DNA of 64,000 nt from NCBI GenBank assembly GCA_023515745.1, contig JALECJ010000004.1, forward strand, positions 62,001-126,000. The letters run 5' to 3'. The stretch's first letter is position 1. Each line of letters starts with the position of its first letter. The position numbers and the translations under genes are program-made. Below are positions 20,401 to 32,457 of this stretch, piece after piece. Below the pieces are notes generated by a model, which saw only the letters and a list, made by a program, of their open reading frames with translations, ran no database searches and was not told where the DNA came from. This stretch comes from Amoeboaphelidium protococcarum (lineage: Eukaryota > Aphelidiomycota > Aphelidea).

Positions 20401-21532
20401 CTAGAGAAACATTGTTAAGGGTGGCGGTGGATCCACTTTGGCTGCCACTAGTGCTATTTGGATTGATGATTTTGTCATGTTTATGAGCAAGCCTGGCACA
20501 CCGTGCTGTTACGTGACTGAAAGTGTGAATTAGTGCTTCGTCAATGGCGACCCTGACGATGAAGATGATCCGTTTAACCATGTAACTAGTTGTGCTTGTT
20601 GGAAGTGGCGCTCTATGAATCCATCTGCTGGCTCACCTGGTCATTATCCTCTGTTTTAGAATTATATCGTAAACTAGACAGAGAGAGACGTTCCAGCTCT
20701 GCCAACTAATTCCACTCTGATCATGTAGAGTCTTGAGAAGTGGCTCGATGTGGTGCCAGGTACTTAATGTCCGACTGCCGGTAAGGCGGCGTACAAGGAT
20801 TCTATTGCGTTCGGAATTGATGAGAATGGAGAGAAATATGTGAAAGCGTACTACCTTCGATCTTATCATCCAGTGCTTAGGACTCAGGATGATTTTATTA
20901 ACGCGTACAAGGACGCAAATCGTATTGCCAAGTCTATTGAGCAGTCTCTTAATTTGGACCAGGATGAGCATGATGAAGAAGGCGTGGGCTACGTATATCC
21001 TTACTCTGTGTTCTATGTCTTCTTCTCCCAGTACCTGACTATCTGGAGTTTGGCATTTACTTTGATTGGTCTAGCGTTGGCAGTGATCTTTGTCATGTTC
21101 ATGCTCTTTGTTGGAAGTCCTCTGGTGGCTCTACTTGTTGTGATTACGGTGATGTCTCTTGTGGTGAACCTTATTGGTGTTATGGCTATTTGGAGTATCT
21201 CACTCAATGCCGTTAGCACTGTCAATCTGGTTATTGCGGTTGGTATTGGTGTAGAGTTTTGCGTGCATGTTGCCCGAGGTGCCACAGTGATGTCCACGCA
21301 AAAGTCTTTGACTGAATTTGGCTCAAGTGTGTTTAGTGGAATTACGATGACTAAGTTGCTGGGTATCTTTGTTCTTGCTTATGCCAAGTCTAAGATATTT
21401 GAAGTGTTCTACTTCAGAATGTATCTCACCATAGTATTGCTCGGTGCTGCTCATGGACTGATACTTCTTCCTGTATTACTTGAATACGCTAAGGAGCTCA
21501 AGTAGAAAGCTAAAGCATTGTTGAATAAGTGA
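17423..21532 (+). CDS. NPC1: Niemann-Pick C1-type sterol transporter
   Basis: 1,369 aa, close to family length (human about 1,280). Signal peptide at 1-24, then the cysteine-rich N-terminal sterol-binding domain with the family block NFLNFFCHFTCSPDQSTFL (about residues 115-133). A first transmembrane helix at about 272-295 is followed by a luminal domain with many Cys, a five-helix sterol-sensing domain (about 660-835, including the segment with AVGVDNIFIL), a second luminal domain, and a C-terminal RND-type helix group (about 1196-1360). NPC1 exports sterol from the late endosome/lysosome to its membrane. Intronless. In-frame TAG/TAA codons are read as Gln; the true stop is UGA at 21530-21532. 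An AATAAA-like signal follows near 21571. Confidence 0.95.
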
Positions 21533-21741
21533 TTATAATAATTGTGACGTTACGGAAAATGATTAGCATAAAATAAAAAAGAATTAAAATTAACAAATTG
21601 TTATAAAACGTTACGTTTGATTTTATATCCGATTCATTATAAACTGTGCAAATCATAAATCTTCTTGTACGACACAAACGACAAGTTCCAGCAGCTTTGA
21701 ACAGAGCGCGTCACGTATACTGCCTTCCTCTGCAGATATGA

Positions 21742-23598
<1,857 letters not shown>

Positions 23599-24349
23599 AC
23601 AAATTATACAGATTATACAAACGTGATAACTTTTTCAAGAGAGGAATAGAAATTATTATATAACTTGACCAGGTACTAGATAGTAGTACTTGAGATCGAT
23701 CGATTAATGAATATATAATTCCGGCAAAGAAAGACACAAAGAGAAGACGAAAGGCGTCGGGACATTTTTCGTGTTTTCCGCTCGAGTCAACACGGAAATC
23801 CAATTTCGGATCGGCTCTCTGATCGGCTGAGCTGTTTATTGTTAGAGATCAGTGATCACTTTGTTTGTTTGTTGATGATATATTTCTGGGATTTCTATAT
23901 TGCTTTGAATTACGGATACTCAATATTTATAAGAAATCATATCTTTTATTAAGATGGTCGTTTAGTTTAAGGATGTTTTAATGTCTTTTGAAATTTGAAA
24001 ATCATACCAAATGGAGAGAGGAAAAGAGGGCTTTTTCGAGTATTTCGTACTTACAGTATATAGATTAAATATAAGGCTGATTATTCTATTTCACTTTTGA
24101 ATTTAATTCTCCATTAACGTTCACAATGGAGTAGCAACAATATGTCTAGTCATCAAGATTATACACCCAATTAGATACTAATAGGCAGTGATCACCAGTG
24201 ATCTTTAAGCAGACGCGTCACTCGACCTTAACCGACGCGATTCTGAATCAAAGGCGATTTTTCTTGAGAATAATCACCCAGAGCAAGTCAACGCGTTCTT
24301 TGAGGCATCTCTATAAAACTACTCACGAGTAATATATTATAGATTCAGA
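23599..24349. other. Divergent intergenic region, helicase / eL24, with ACGCGT pair
   Basis: No gene recognised. Two ACGCGT hexamers (24213-24218, 24291-24296) lie 54-137 bp upstream of the ribosomal protein ATG. ACGCGT is the core of the fungal MCB element; a regulatory role here is inference. Confidence 0.55.
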
Positions 24350-24856
24350 ATGAAGTTGGAGATTTGCTCATTCTCTGGATACAAGATTTACCCAAACAAG
24401 GGAAAGCTCTTTGTGCGTTCAGACTCTCGTATTTTCAGATTCCTTGATGCCAAGGTGGAGAGCCTGTTCCTTCAGCGCAAGAATCCTCGTAAGATCCACT
24501 GGACTGTCGTATTCCGTAAACAACACAAGAAGGGAATCAGCAATGAGGATGCTGCAAAGAAGCGTGCTAGAAAAGCATTGGGAGCAACTACCCGCGTCAA
24601 CTTGAAAGGAGTGCGTGGTGTTGCCGGTGTTAATGTGGAGGACTTGCGTGCAAAGAGAAATCAAAAGACTGAGGAACGTACTAAAATCCGTCTTGAGGCT
24701 GTGAAAAAGGCCAAGGAGGAGAAGAAGGCTGAGGCTAAGAAGAGAGCCGAGTTGAAGAAGGCTGTCTCTGCTGGCTCTCAGAAGGGTGCTGCTGGTGTTC
24801 CAAAGAACGCTGGTAAGGCTAAGCCATCAAAGACCTCTGCCTCTTCCAAGAGATGA
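24350..24856 (+). CDS. RPL24: 60S ribosomal protein eL24
   Basis: 168 aa in one frame without UAR codons, fitting a highly expressed gene that avoids the rarer Gln codons. The N-terminal zinc-ribbon-derived fold shows CSFSGYKIYPNKGK, VRSDSRIFRFLDAKVE and RKNPRKIHWTVVFRK, the eL24 signature; the C-terminus is the usual Lys/Ala-rich extension. eL24 sits at the subunit interface of the large subunit. UGA stop at 24854-24856, with AATAAA-type signal shortly after (about 24874). Confidence 0.97.
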   Translation: MKLEICSFSGYKIYPNKGKLFVRSDSRIFRFLDAKVESLFLQRKNPRKIHWTVVFRKQHKKGISNEDAAKKRARKALGATTRVNLKGVRGVAGVNVEDLRAKRNQKTEERTKIRLEAVKKAKEEKKAEAKKRAELKKAVSAGSQKGAAGVPKNAGKAKPSKTSASSKR

Positions 24857-25375
24857 TTGTCCTGTCATGATTTAAATAAAAACTGGCATCATAATCTTAT
24901 TTTTGATTTTAGTTTTGACCATTTTCTCTATTGTTTAATATTTATTTGATTCACGTCGTCAGAGGTGCGATACTACTTTTTAATATCTCAAAACTATCCC
25001 TATGTTACCTGGTGCGATGGACATTAACGCGAGCTAGTAATGAACTACAGTGCTGTCTAGGTACAACGATGATCTTCTGTAGACGGAGTTTCTTAGAGAG
25101 AGAGAAACGGAAGAGGCGCCACGCTAATTTCAACTAAAATTTCCCGTTTCAGAGCCAGTCGCGTCTCGCGTTTCTCGTTTTGAAACTTTTAATTTCTCAA
25201 TTTCGCGCTTCAATCCATAAAGCCCTTTTAGTCCTACTGGTTATAGTGAGCTGTCTTGTCAGAGTGTTACTCGATATCTTTATTAAGCATCTGTAAATAC
25301 ATCTTATTATCAGTCTTGCCTTGTGTGTGAGAGATATATACTTTTAACAAGTGGATAAGTAAAGTAGTATTCGAG
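24857..25375. other. Intergenic, eL24 to SMC6
   Basis: Contains the eL24 3' UTR and an AT-rich SMC6 upstream region. Nothing else recognised. Confidence 0.6.
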
Positions 25376-28300
25376 ATGGATGATTTGTTTTCAGATGATA
25401 CTCCTGCAATGAAGAGAGGTATGGTCATGTCGGACGAGGTGGCTGCCGCGCGAGATATGCCTGCTATGAAGAAGACTAGAGTGTCTAGTAAAGATGACAA
25501 TTACGATGATGCTTTGAATGCACTGGAAGATGATGTTGCAAGTTAGAATGGCGGTGGTAATGATGACGATGATGCAAGTGATGGTGAGTATGACATATCC
25601 GCTGAAGAGCTGAGTTAATAGTAGCAATAGACTCAGGCTTACACTTAGCAGAGAGAGGAGCGCCGCAGAAGAATGAAAGATGTTGATGGAGCTGCAGAGG
25701 TGGGAATATTTGAGAATTTGCAGATTGTGAATTTCATGTGTCACAAGTTTTTGGAGATTAATTTCGGTCCCAGGATTAATTTTATAGTCGGCCTCAATGG
25801 TAGTGGTAAGAGTGCTGTGCTGACTTCCATCATGGTTTGTCTGGGTGGCAAAGCTAATGTCACTAATCGTGCATCTAATTTGAAAGATCTGATTAGGACT
25901 GGTGAGCAGTAGGCTGAGATTAGACTACGTATCAAGAATGAAGGTGTAGATGCGTATAAGCCCGAGTTGTTTGGTGAGCGCATAACTATTGTGCGTACTC
26001 TTGTTCGCGGTCATGGTACGTCGGCGTACAAATTGTTGAGTCAGACTGGCAAAGTTGTATCTACGCTGAAATCTGAGCTGAATAATATGCTTGACCATAT
26101 GACAATCTAGCCTGATAATCCTCTGTTGATCCTTCATCAGGACGCTGCACGTCATTTCTTGTAGAGCTCGACCGAGGCTGATCGTTACAATCTGTTTATG
26201 CAGGGAACTCAGTTGCTGCAACTGCATGAAGATTATTAGAAAGTCCGCCAGTCATTTAAAGGTCTCGAGGATTATGTTGTTGTGCAGAAAGCTCTTCTAC
26301 CTGATTTGAGAACTGATGCCAGTCAGGCCCACAAGCGCTTGAAGTAGTTAGAGGCTGCCATGACTTTGGATGAAAGAATTCAGCGTGCCAAGAAGGAAGC
26401 TTTCTGGTGTACCGTCTATGAAATTGAGGACAAGGTGAGGCAATTGCAAGAGAAGGTGGATTTGCGAGAGGCCAAGATCCCCGATGCTTAGTTGGAAGTG
26501 ATGACGCATGAAAAGCAGATTAACGAGTTGACTGAGCGCGTGAGAGAACTGAACAATGCAGCAGAAGTGTATAAACAGGCTAGTGATCCTCTGTTGGAGA
26601 AGAAGAATGAACTCAAGCAGTACAAGGCACAGGTGACTAATGAGAGTAAAAATCTGGTGAATCAAGAGCTAGAGATGAACTCTGAGCTGTAGAGATTGAA
26701 GACGCACAAGGCTTAGTTTGATAAGTAGATTGCAGAGGAGCGTCTGCGTACTTCACCTGAACAGATTGCGGAATAACGTGCTAAGAAGGAGGCTGACATT
26801 TAGTCTGTATAGCAGCAGTTGCAAGAGAAAGACATTGAAATTGACTAGTTGTAGACCGAGTTGACTGACCTGAATTCCGGAAATTATCAAGAGCAGCTGG
26901 ACGATAAAATTCGTAATGCCACGAATCAGCTCAAAATTATTGAAAATGACAAGCATTAGCTCCAATACCAAATTCGTAATATGGAACTTAACCTTGGCAA
27001 TCCTCTTGCCGTCTATGGACCGGAGCTATTGCCTATGCTTCAGGAAATCTAGAAGCTGTCTCAATAAGGCCGATTTCGCTCTATGCCTGTTGGTCCAATT
27101 GGAGCTCATATCTAATTGACTGATAATACTTTTGTGGCCCCTATAAATGCTCATATTGGTGTAAACGCTCCATTTGCTTTTATTGTAGGATCTTCGGAGG
27201 ATTCCAAGTTGCTGAAGAAGGTCTTCACTCAATACAAGTACGGTATCAAGGACATGTTTGGTAACATCAGATTTCCTCATGACGTTTATGTGGCCTAATA
27301 TGATCCCTAATTTGACTGTTCTATTGGTATGCCTGCTAGAGATGGAAGATATTCCACCATCTTGGATGTCATGTAGATTGATAATCCGCTGGTTTTGTAG
27401 TTGTTGGTTAATATCTTTGGAATTGAGCAGGTTATATTGGTCAAAGAGCGAAAAGTGGGAGAAGCTTTGATGTCTCGCTAGTGGCCGAAGAACGTTAGTA
27501 ATTGTTATGATGCTGCAGCGAATAAGATTGGACATCGTGGTGGTGGCTCTGTGAATATGAACATGGGAGGAAAGACTTAGTCGCTCGACAGCGGCTTTGG
27601 CATGTTGTGTACTGGTAGGTAGAACGCTGCTATGTTGGAGAGATATCAATAGCGTCTTGCCTATGTTGATGAGACGATCAATGTGTATCACAAAAACTTG
27701 TCTGAATTCAGGCAGTAGATCAATGAAATTGATGCTCGTCGCCGCTAATTGGAATATAATGTCAACAATGCTCGTGCTCAAAGGTAGAGATTGGTTGATA
27801 CACTCGCTCAGATGAATGAAGATTTGGAAGAGTTCAACTTGGCTGCTTTGAATGACGCTGTTTTGAATCTCGAGAAAGACTTGAAGGGTATTGAGGAGCA
27901 GATTGACACTTTAAAGTCGTAGTTTCCACATTTGTTGATTGCTAGAGAGGATAATAGGAAGAAAGGTGATTAAGTGGACTAGTAGATTGGTCAGTTGGAT
28001 GTGGAGTTGTAAGAGTTGCACACCAAGTTCTAGAGTGAGAAGGAAGTTCTGGAGGAAGAAGCTCGCGCTCTGGGTCGATTGAAGTTTAACTAGGCTCACT
28101 ACACAGCGCAACTGTAGAAGTACAACGCTGAATTGCAGGAAGCTAGAGAGGAATTACAAAAGGGATAGGACAATTACGATACGGCCGTCACCATGGCTCG
28201 TGAGTTTTGCGATTTGATTGAGCGTGTTGACTTGGAGCATTCTACATCAGAGAGATATCGTCGCCATATTGAATCGTTACAAAAGTAGTTGGAGAAGAAG

Positions 28301-28981
28301 GAGGCTGATTAGGGATCATTGGATGAAGCTGTAGAAAATTTCCGGATCAAATAGTCTGCTCTTGAGAATGTGGAGTAGGAAATTGAGTTGAATAACTAGT
28401 TGATTCAAAAGTTGCGTCATGCTTACATCACTCGAATGGCATCTCTGAAGAAGTTTAAAGAGAATATTGCCGTCAGAGCTGGATAGGCGTTTTGCTGGTT
28501 GCTGAGACATCGTCAATATGTCGGATACCTCAAGTTTGATCATGAGAAGAAGCGCTTAATCGTTCATGTTGAGACAGGTGGTAAAGGCGATCAGTAGGAA
28601 ACCACGGCCACTCAAGTTGAGGAAAACCGTAAGGCTGCTCGTCGTAAGAAGGATCCAAAGTCGCTGAGTGGAGGTGAGAAAAGTTTCGCCACCGTCTGTC
28701 TTCTGCTTGCTTTATGGGAAGCTATGGGGTGCACCATCCGCGCTTTGGATGAATTTGACGTTTTCATGGATACTGTGAATAGAAAGTTGTCTATGGATTT
28801 ACTGATTGGCACTGCCAGGGATTCTCTGCGCACTCAGTACATTCTCATTACTCCTCAATCCATGGGCAGTAATGTAGTAACAGGTCCTGATATCAAGGTT
28901 ATACGCATGGAGGACCCTGAGAGACGTTGGCAAGGTGGGCAACAGGTTCTGGATCGTTACATGCCGCAAAATGGATAATGA
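25376..28981 (+). CDS. SMC6: SMC6, Smc5/6 complex ATPase
   Basis: 1,201 aa. An acidic/Gln-rich N-terminal tail (about 1-100) precedes the head: Walker A GLNGSGKSAVLTS (about residue 138) after FMCHKFLEINFGPRINFIVG, as in SMC6. Two coiled-coil arms (about 330-560 and 700-1080) flank a hinge (about 560-690). The C-terminal head has the ABC signature LSGGEKSFATVCLLLALW and Walker B region RALDEFDVFMDTVNR, where DEFDVFMD is the SMC6 form. Smc5/6 acts in DNA repair and replication-stress tolerance. The coding region is dense in UAR Gln codons, particularly in the coiled coil. It ends TAA (Gln) then TGA at 28979-28981. The start ATG gives MDDLFSDD. Intronless. Confidence 0.95.
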
Positions 28982-29349
28982 ATGTTCGTTTGAAAGCTTT
29001 TGCACGTCGTTGTTGTGTTGTTTGATATGCTGTATTGTGATCAATGAAATGAGTTTATTTATGAGCATTGTACTTATTGTTGAATCTTATCTCTTTTATC
29101 ACGCGTTTTGCCACGGTACTCTCTCCTCATTTGATTGTTGTTTCAGATTGACCAAGTAATGACGACTGTACTTGAAAGGCAACGAGTACGCCCCCAAAGC
29201 CGAAAACGCGTCGCCAATTTCCCGTTTCAGATCTGCCACTCGCCACAATTAGAGCCAGAAAGGGTGACCATGAATATAGATAGATTGCCGGAGTACAATG
29301 AGGCGCCGCCCACCACTACTTCTCCCCTCTTTGTTACAGCAATAACACA
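28982..29349. other. Intergenic, SMC6 to HMG-box gene
   Basis: Two ACGCGT hexamers (29101-29106, 29206-29211) lie 140-250 bp upstream of the HMG gene. No gene recognised. Confidence 0.55.
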
Positions 29350-30387
29350 ATGCAAACACAAAAATAATTATCAAGTATGGATAATGCCGCCGCTGTCTCT
29401 ACTAACTCCTCTAAGTTAAGTTCTGGTAATTCTCAAAGGACATCGCAATCTTCTTCTGTTACATCTGCAGCTGCTTAATGCCTGAATATCCCTGATCAAG
29501 ATCCCTCACTTACTGGCAGAGTTGATGATCCATTGTCTCAACATGCACCATATCGCCATCATCATCATCAACAACTTAATGCCGCTCAGTACCCATATCC
29601 TCAGCTGTACAATTGCTCCTCACCCGTGCACTCTCCTGCTAGAATGCACACTCCGTACTATTTCTCTGCACCGATGCCTTATCCGTTACATCCAACTGGC
29701 ATGCCTGCGTATCCTACATTTCATCCTCACTACCCACACAATCAGGCTAATGTTAAATAGTTATAAAGATAAAACTCTTATCCTGGTATGACTTGCACTA
29801 TGACCAAACAAGCTAAGCGTCAATCAGAGATGTAAGAACGTCTGGAGACTGAAGATTGTGTGTTCCAACTACTTCGTCTGTCTCAACAAAATCATCTATC
29901 AAATGCTCCTCCCACTCCGCAATAACGTTCAAAGCTATAATCATAAACTGGAAAAGATTAAGTGATGATAAAGTCGTAATTAAAGCGATCTTCATTAGAA
30001 AGTGATAATGATGATAATGATAATCAACATCAGTAAGAGTAGGAGGTTGAAAACAAAATACCACGTCCGCCAAATGCTTTCATGCTCTACCGTAAAGATC
30101 ATCATCACTTGATTAAGAAGGAGATGCAGGAGAACTGTCAAGATCACAGTGGTAAGCAGTTCACAGTACCAGAAATTAGTAAAGTTCTTGGTGCGAGATG
30201 GAAAGCTGAGAGTGAAGAGGTGAAGATGAAGTACCATGAGATGGCCAGGCTGGCTGATGAAGAGCACCGAAAACTCTATCCAGGCTACAAGTATAGTCCA
30301 AAGAAACGTCGTAAAGTGGCTGGCTCTTTACATAACCAGGTTGCTGATAATAAGTTAATAATTTAAAACAATAAGTTAAATGCATGA
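29350..30387 (+). CDS. HMG-box transcription factor, mating-type/SOX-like
   Basis: 345 aa. Long low-complexity N-terminus rich in Ser, His, Pro, Tyr and Gln. One HMG box at about 236-316 begins RPPNAFMLYRK and continues through PEISKVLGARWKAESEE, KYHEMARLADEEH and KLYPGYKYSPKKRRK. RPPNAF(I/M)LYR plus the YPGYKY(S/Q)P tail is typical of sequence-specific MATA_HMG/SOX boxes rather than HMGB-type ones, so it should bend DNA at a defined site. A basic nuclear signal follows the box. Start: the first in-frame ATG after a UGA at 29299-29301; ATG 29377 is an alternative. Stop UGA 30385-30387. The target and any role in sexual development are unknown. Confidence 0.85.
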
Positions 30388-30772
30388 TGCCTCATCTGTT
30401 AATGGTACTGAAGTAATAAAATGACATTTTATGAACGCGATTATATTTACTATTACGCTTAGGCAATACGCTCATCAGGATTACACTATACATATAAGGT
30501 TATATAATATGATGAAACATACCGTATCTCAACTCCAGTTCTGGAATTCACCTTTTCATAGTGCTAATGTCCTACACGCCAGAGCATCATCAATCGTCAC
30601 CCGAATCAGAACGCGAGAATTGATCGAGCGAGAAACAACCTTAGCGAGTTCTTTGTTCTCTGACATTTAAAGTCACCATAATATATTCTCTACCACCACG
30701 CTAAATTTGATTTTTACTACTATCATTTAAATACTAATAATAAAGATTTTATAGAGGAAGTGAAATAGCGAT
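30388..30772. other. Intergenic, HMG-box gene to eIF2-gamma
   Basis: AT-rich; upstream region of the eIF2-gamma gene. Nothing recognised. Confidence 0.6.
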
Positions 30773-32146
30773 ATGGCATCTGAAGGCGTATAAGTGAATA
30801 TAGATGTCTCTAAACTGACTCCTCTTTCTCCAGAGGTTATTAGCAATTAGGCAACTATTAACATTGGTACTATTGGTCATGTAGCTCATGGCAAATCCAC
30901 AGTTGTCAAAGCAATCAGTGGAGTGTAGACTGTCAGACACAAGACAGAGTTGGAGCGTAATATTACCATTAAGCTGGGATATGCTAATGCGAAAATTTAT
31001 GAATGTGACCAATGTCCTCGCCCTCTCAAGTATAAATCATTCAGAAGTGATAAGGAGGTTCAGTTCAAGTGTGAAGAGCCAAACTGTGGTGGCACCATGC
31101 ACTTGAAGCGACACGTATCTTTTGTCGACTGTCCCGGTCACGATATTCTTATGGCGACCATGTTGAACGGTGCTGCAGTTATGGATGCTGCGATGCTTCT
31201 AATCGCTGGCAATGAATCATGTCCTTAGCCGTAGACTAGTGAGCACTTGGCTGCCATTGAGATTATGAAGCTTAATCACGTTATTATATTGCAGAATAAG
31301 ATTGATCTTATCAGTGAGTAGTAAGCTGCCGAGTAGTACAAGTCTATACTTAAATTCATTAATGGTACTGTTGCTCAGAAGGCTCCTATTGTGCCAATAT
31401 CTGCATAGATGAAGTACAACATTGACGCTGTGAATGAATATATCTGCAAAAAGGTGCCTGTGCCTGTTAGGGATTTCACTGCTCCAGCGCGGTTGATTGT
31501 CATTAGATCCTTTGACGTTAATAAGCCCGGAACTGAGTATTAAGATCTGAAAGGTGGTGTCGCTGGTGGATCTATTTTATAGGGATGTCTCAAGTTGGGC
31601 GATGAGATTGAAGTGAGGCCTGGTATTGTATCCAAGGATTCTGAGGGCAAGTTCCGTGTCCGACCAATCTTGTCGCGTATTGTCTCTCTACATACTGAAT
31701 AGAACCATTTGCAGTTTGCAGTTCCCGGCGGACTTATCGGTGTAGGTACACAGATTGATCCGACTGTGTGCAGATCAGATCGTCTAGTAGGACAGGTGCT
31801 GGGTGCTCGTGGAACTCTGCCTGAAATTTACACTGAGCTGGAAATTACGTACTTTCTGCTTCGTCAACTGCTTGGTGTCAGATCAACGACTGAGAACAAA
31901 TAACTCACCAAAGTTACGAAATTGGCCAAGAATGAGACTCTGATGGTGAATATCGGATCCACCACTGCCGGCTGTAAGGTGTTGAATGTTAAGGCTGATA
32001 TGGCCAAGATATATCTGACCGTACCTTGTTGCACAGAAATTGGTGAGAAGGTAGCTTTGAGTAGAAGAATTGACAGACATTGGAGACTGATTGGATGGGG
32101 TAAAATTACTCGCGGTGTTACCATTGAGCCTCAGGATGCGCTTTGA
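30773..32146 (+). CDS. EIF2S3: Translation initiation factor eIF2 gamma subunit
   Basis: 457 aa, normal length. GTPase motifs: G1 [13 protein letters not shown], switch region with [15 protein letters not shown], a zinc knuckle (CDQCPRP ... CEEPNCGG), G3 FVDCPGHD, G4 NKID. Two TAG codons at 31226 and 31232 sit on the invariant glutamines of NESCPQPQTSEHLAA, one of the clearest proofs of UAG=Gln in the window. Domains II and III follow, ending [13 protein letters not shown]. It carries Met-tRNAi to the 40S subunit as part of the ternary complex. UGA stop; AATAAAG signal at about 32161. Confidence 0.97.
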
Positions 32147-32457
32147 GTAATTGCAGTATTAATAAAGTTTATATTCTCAACTCTTGAAGATTGTTTTACT
32201 TGCATTCAATGAACAGAAAAATTAATATTATTATGAAAGCCAAGGCTCATTATGCATTGGACATCATTAGGACGTTGACGACAACAACAAAACTTCAGCG
32301 AAACTGATTGGTTGCCATGATGACAACATAAGCAACAGTAGATGGGAGCCAGGCAACCAGCAAAACACCAGCATCCAACCTCGTCTGCTTTAGATTCTAT
32401 AATTTAAACAATATCGACGACACACCTGCAATTTCAATACTAGCTTCAATATAGATT
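32147..32457. other. Intergenic, eIF2-gamma to ADAM gene
   Basis: Holds the eIF2-gamma 3' UTR and the ADAM upstream region. Nothing else recognised. Confidence 0.6.
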
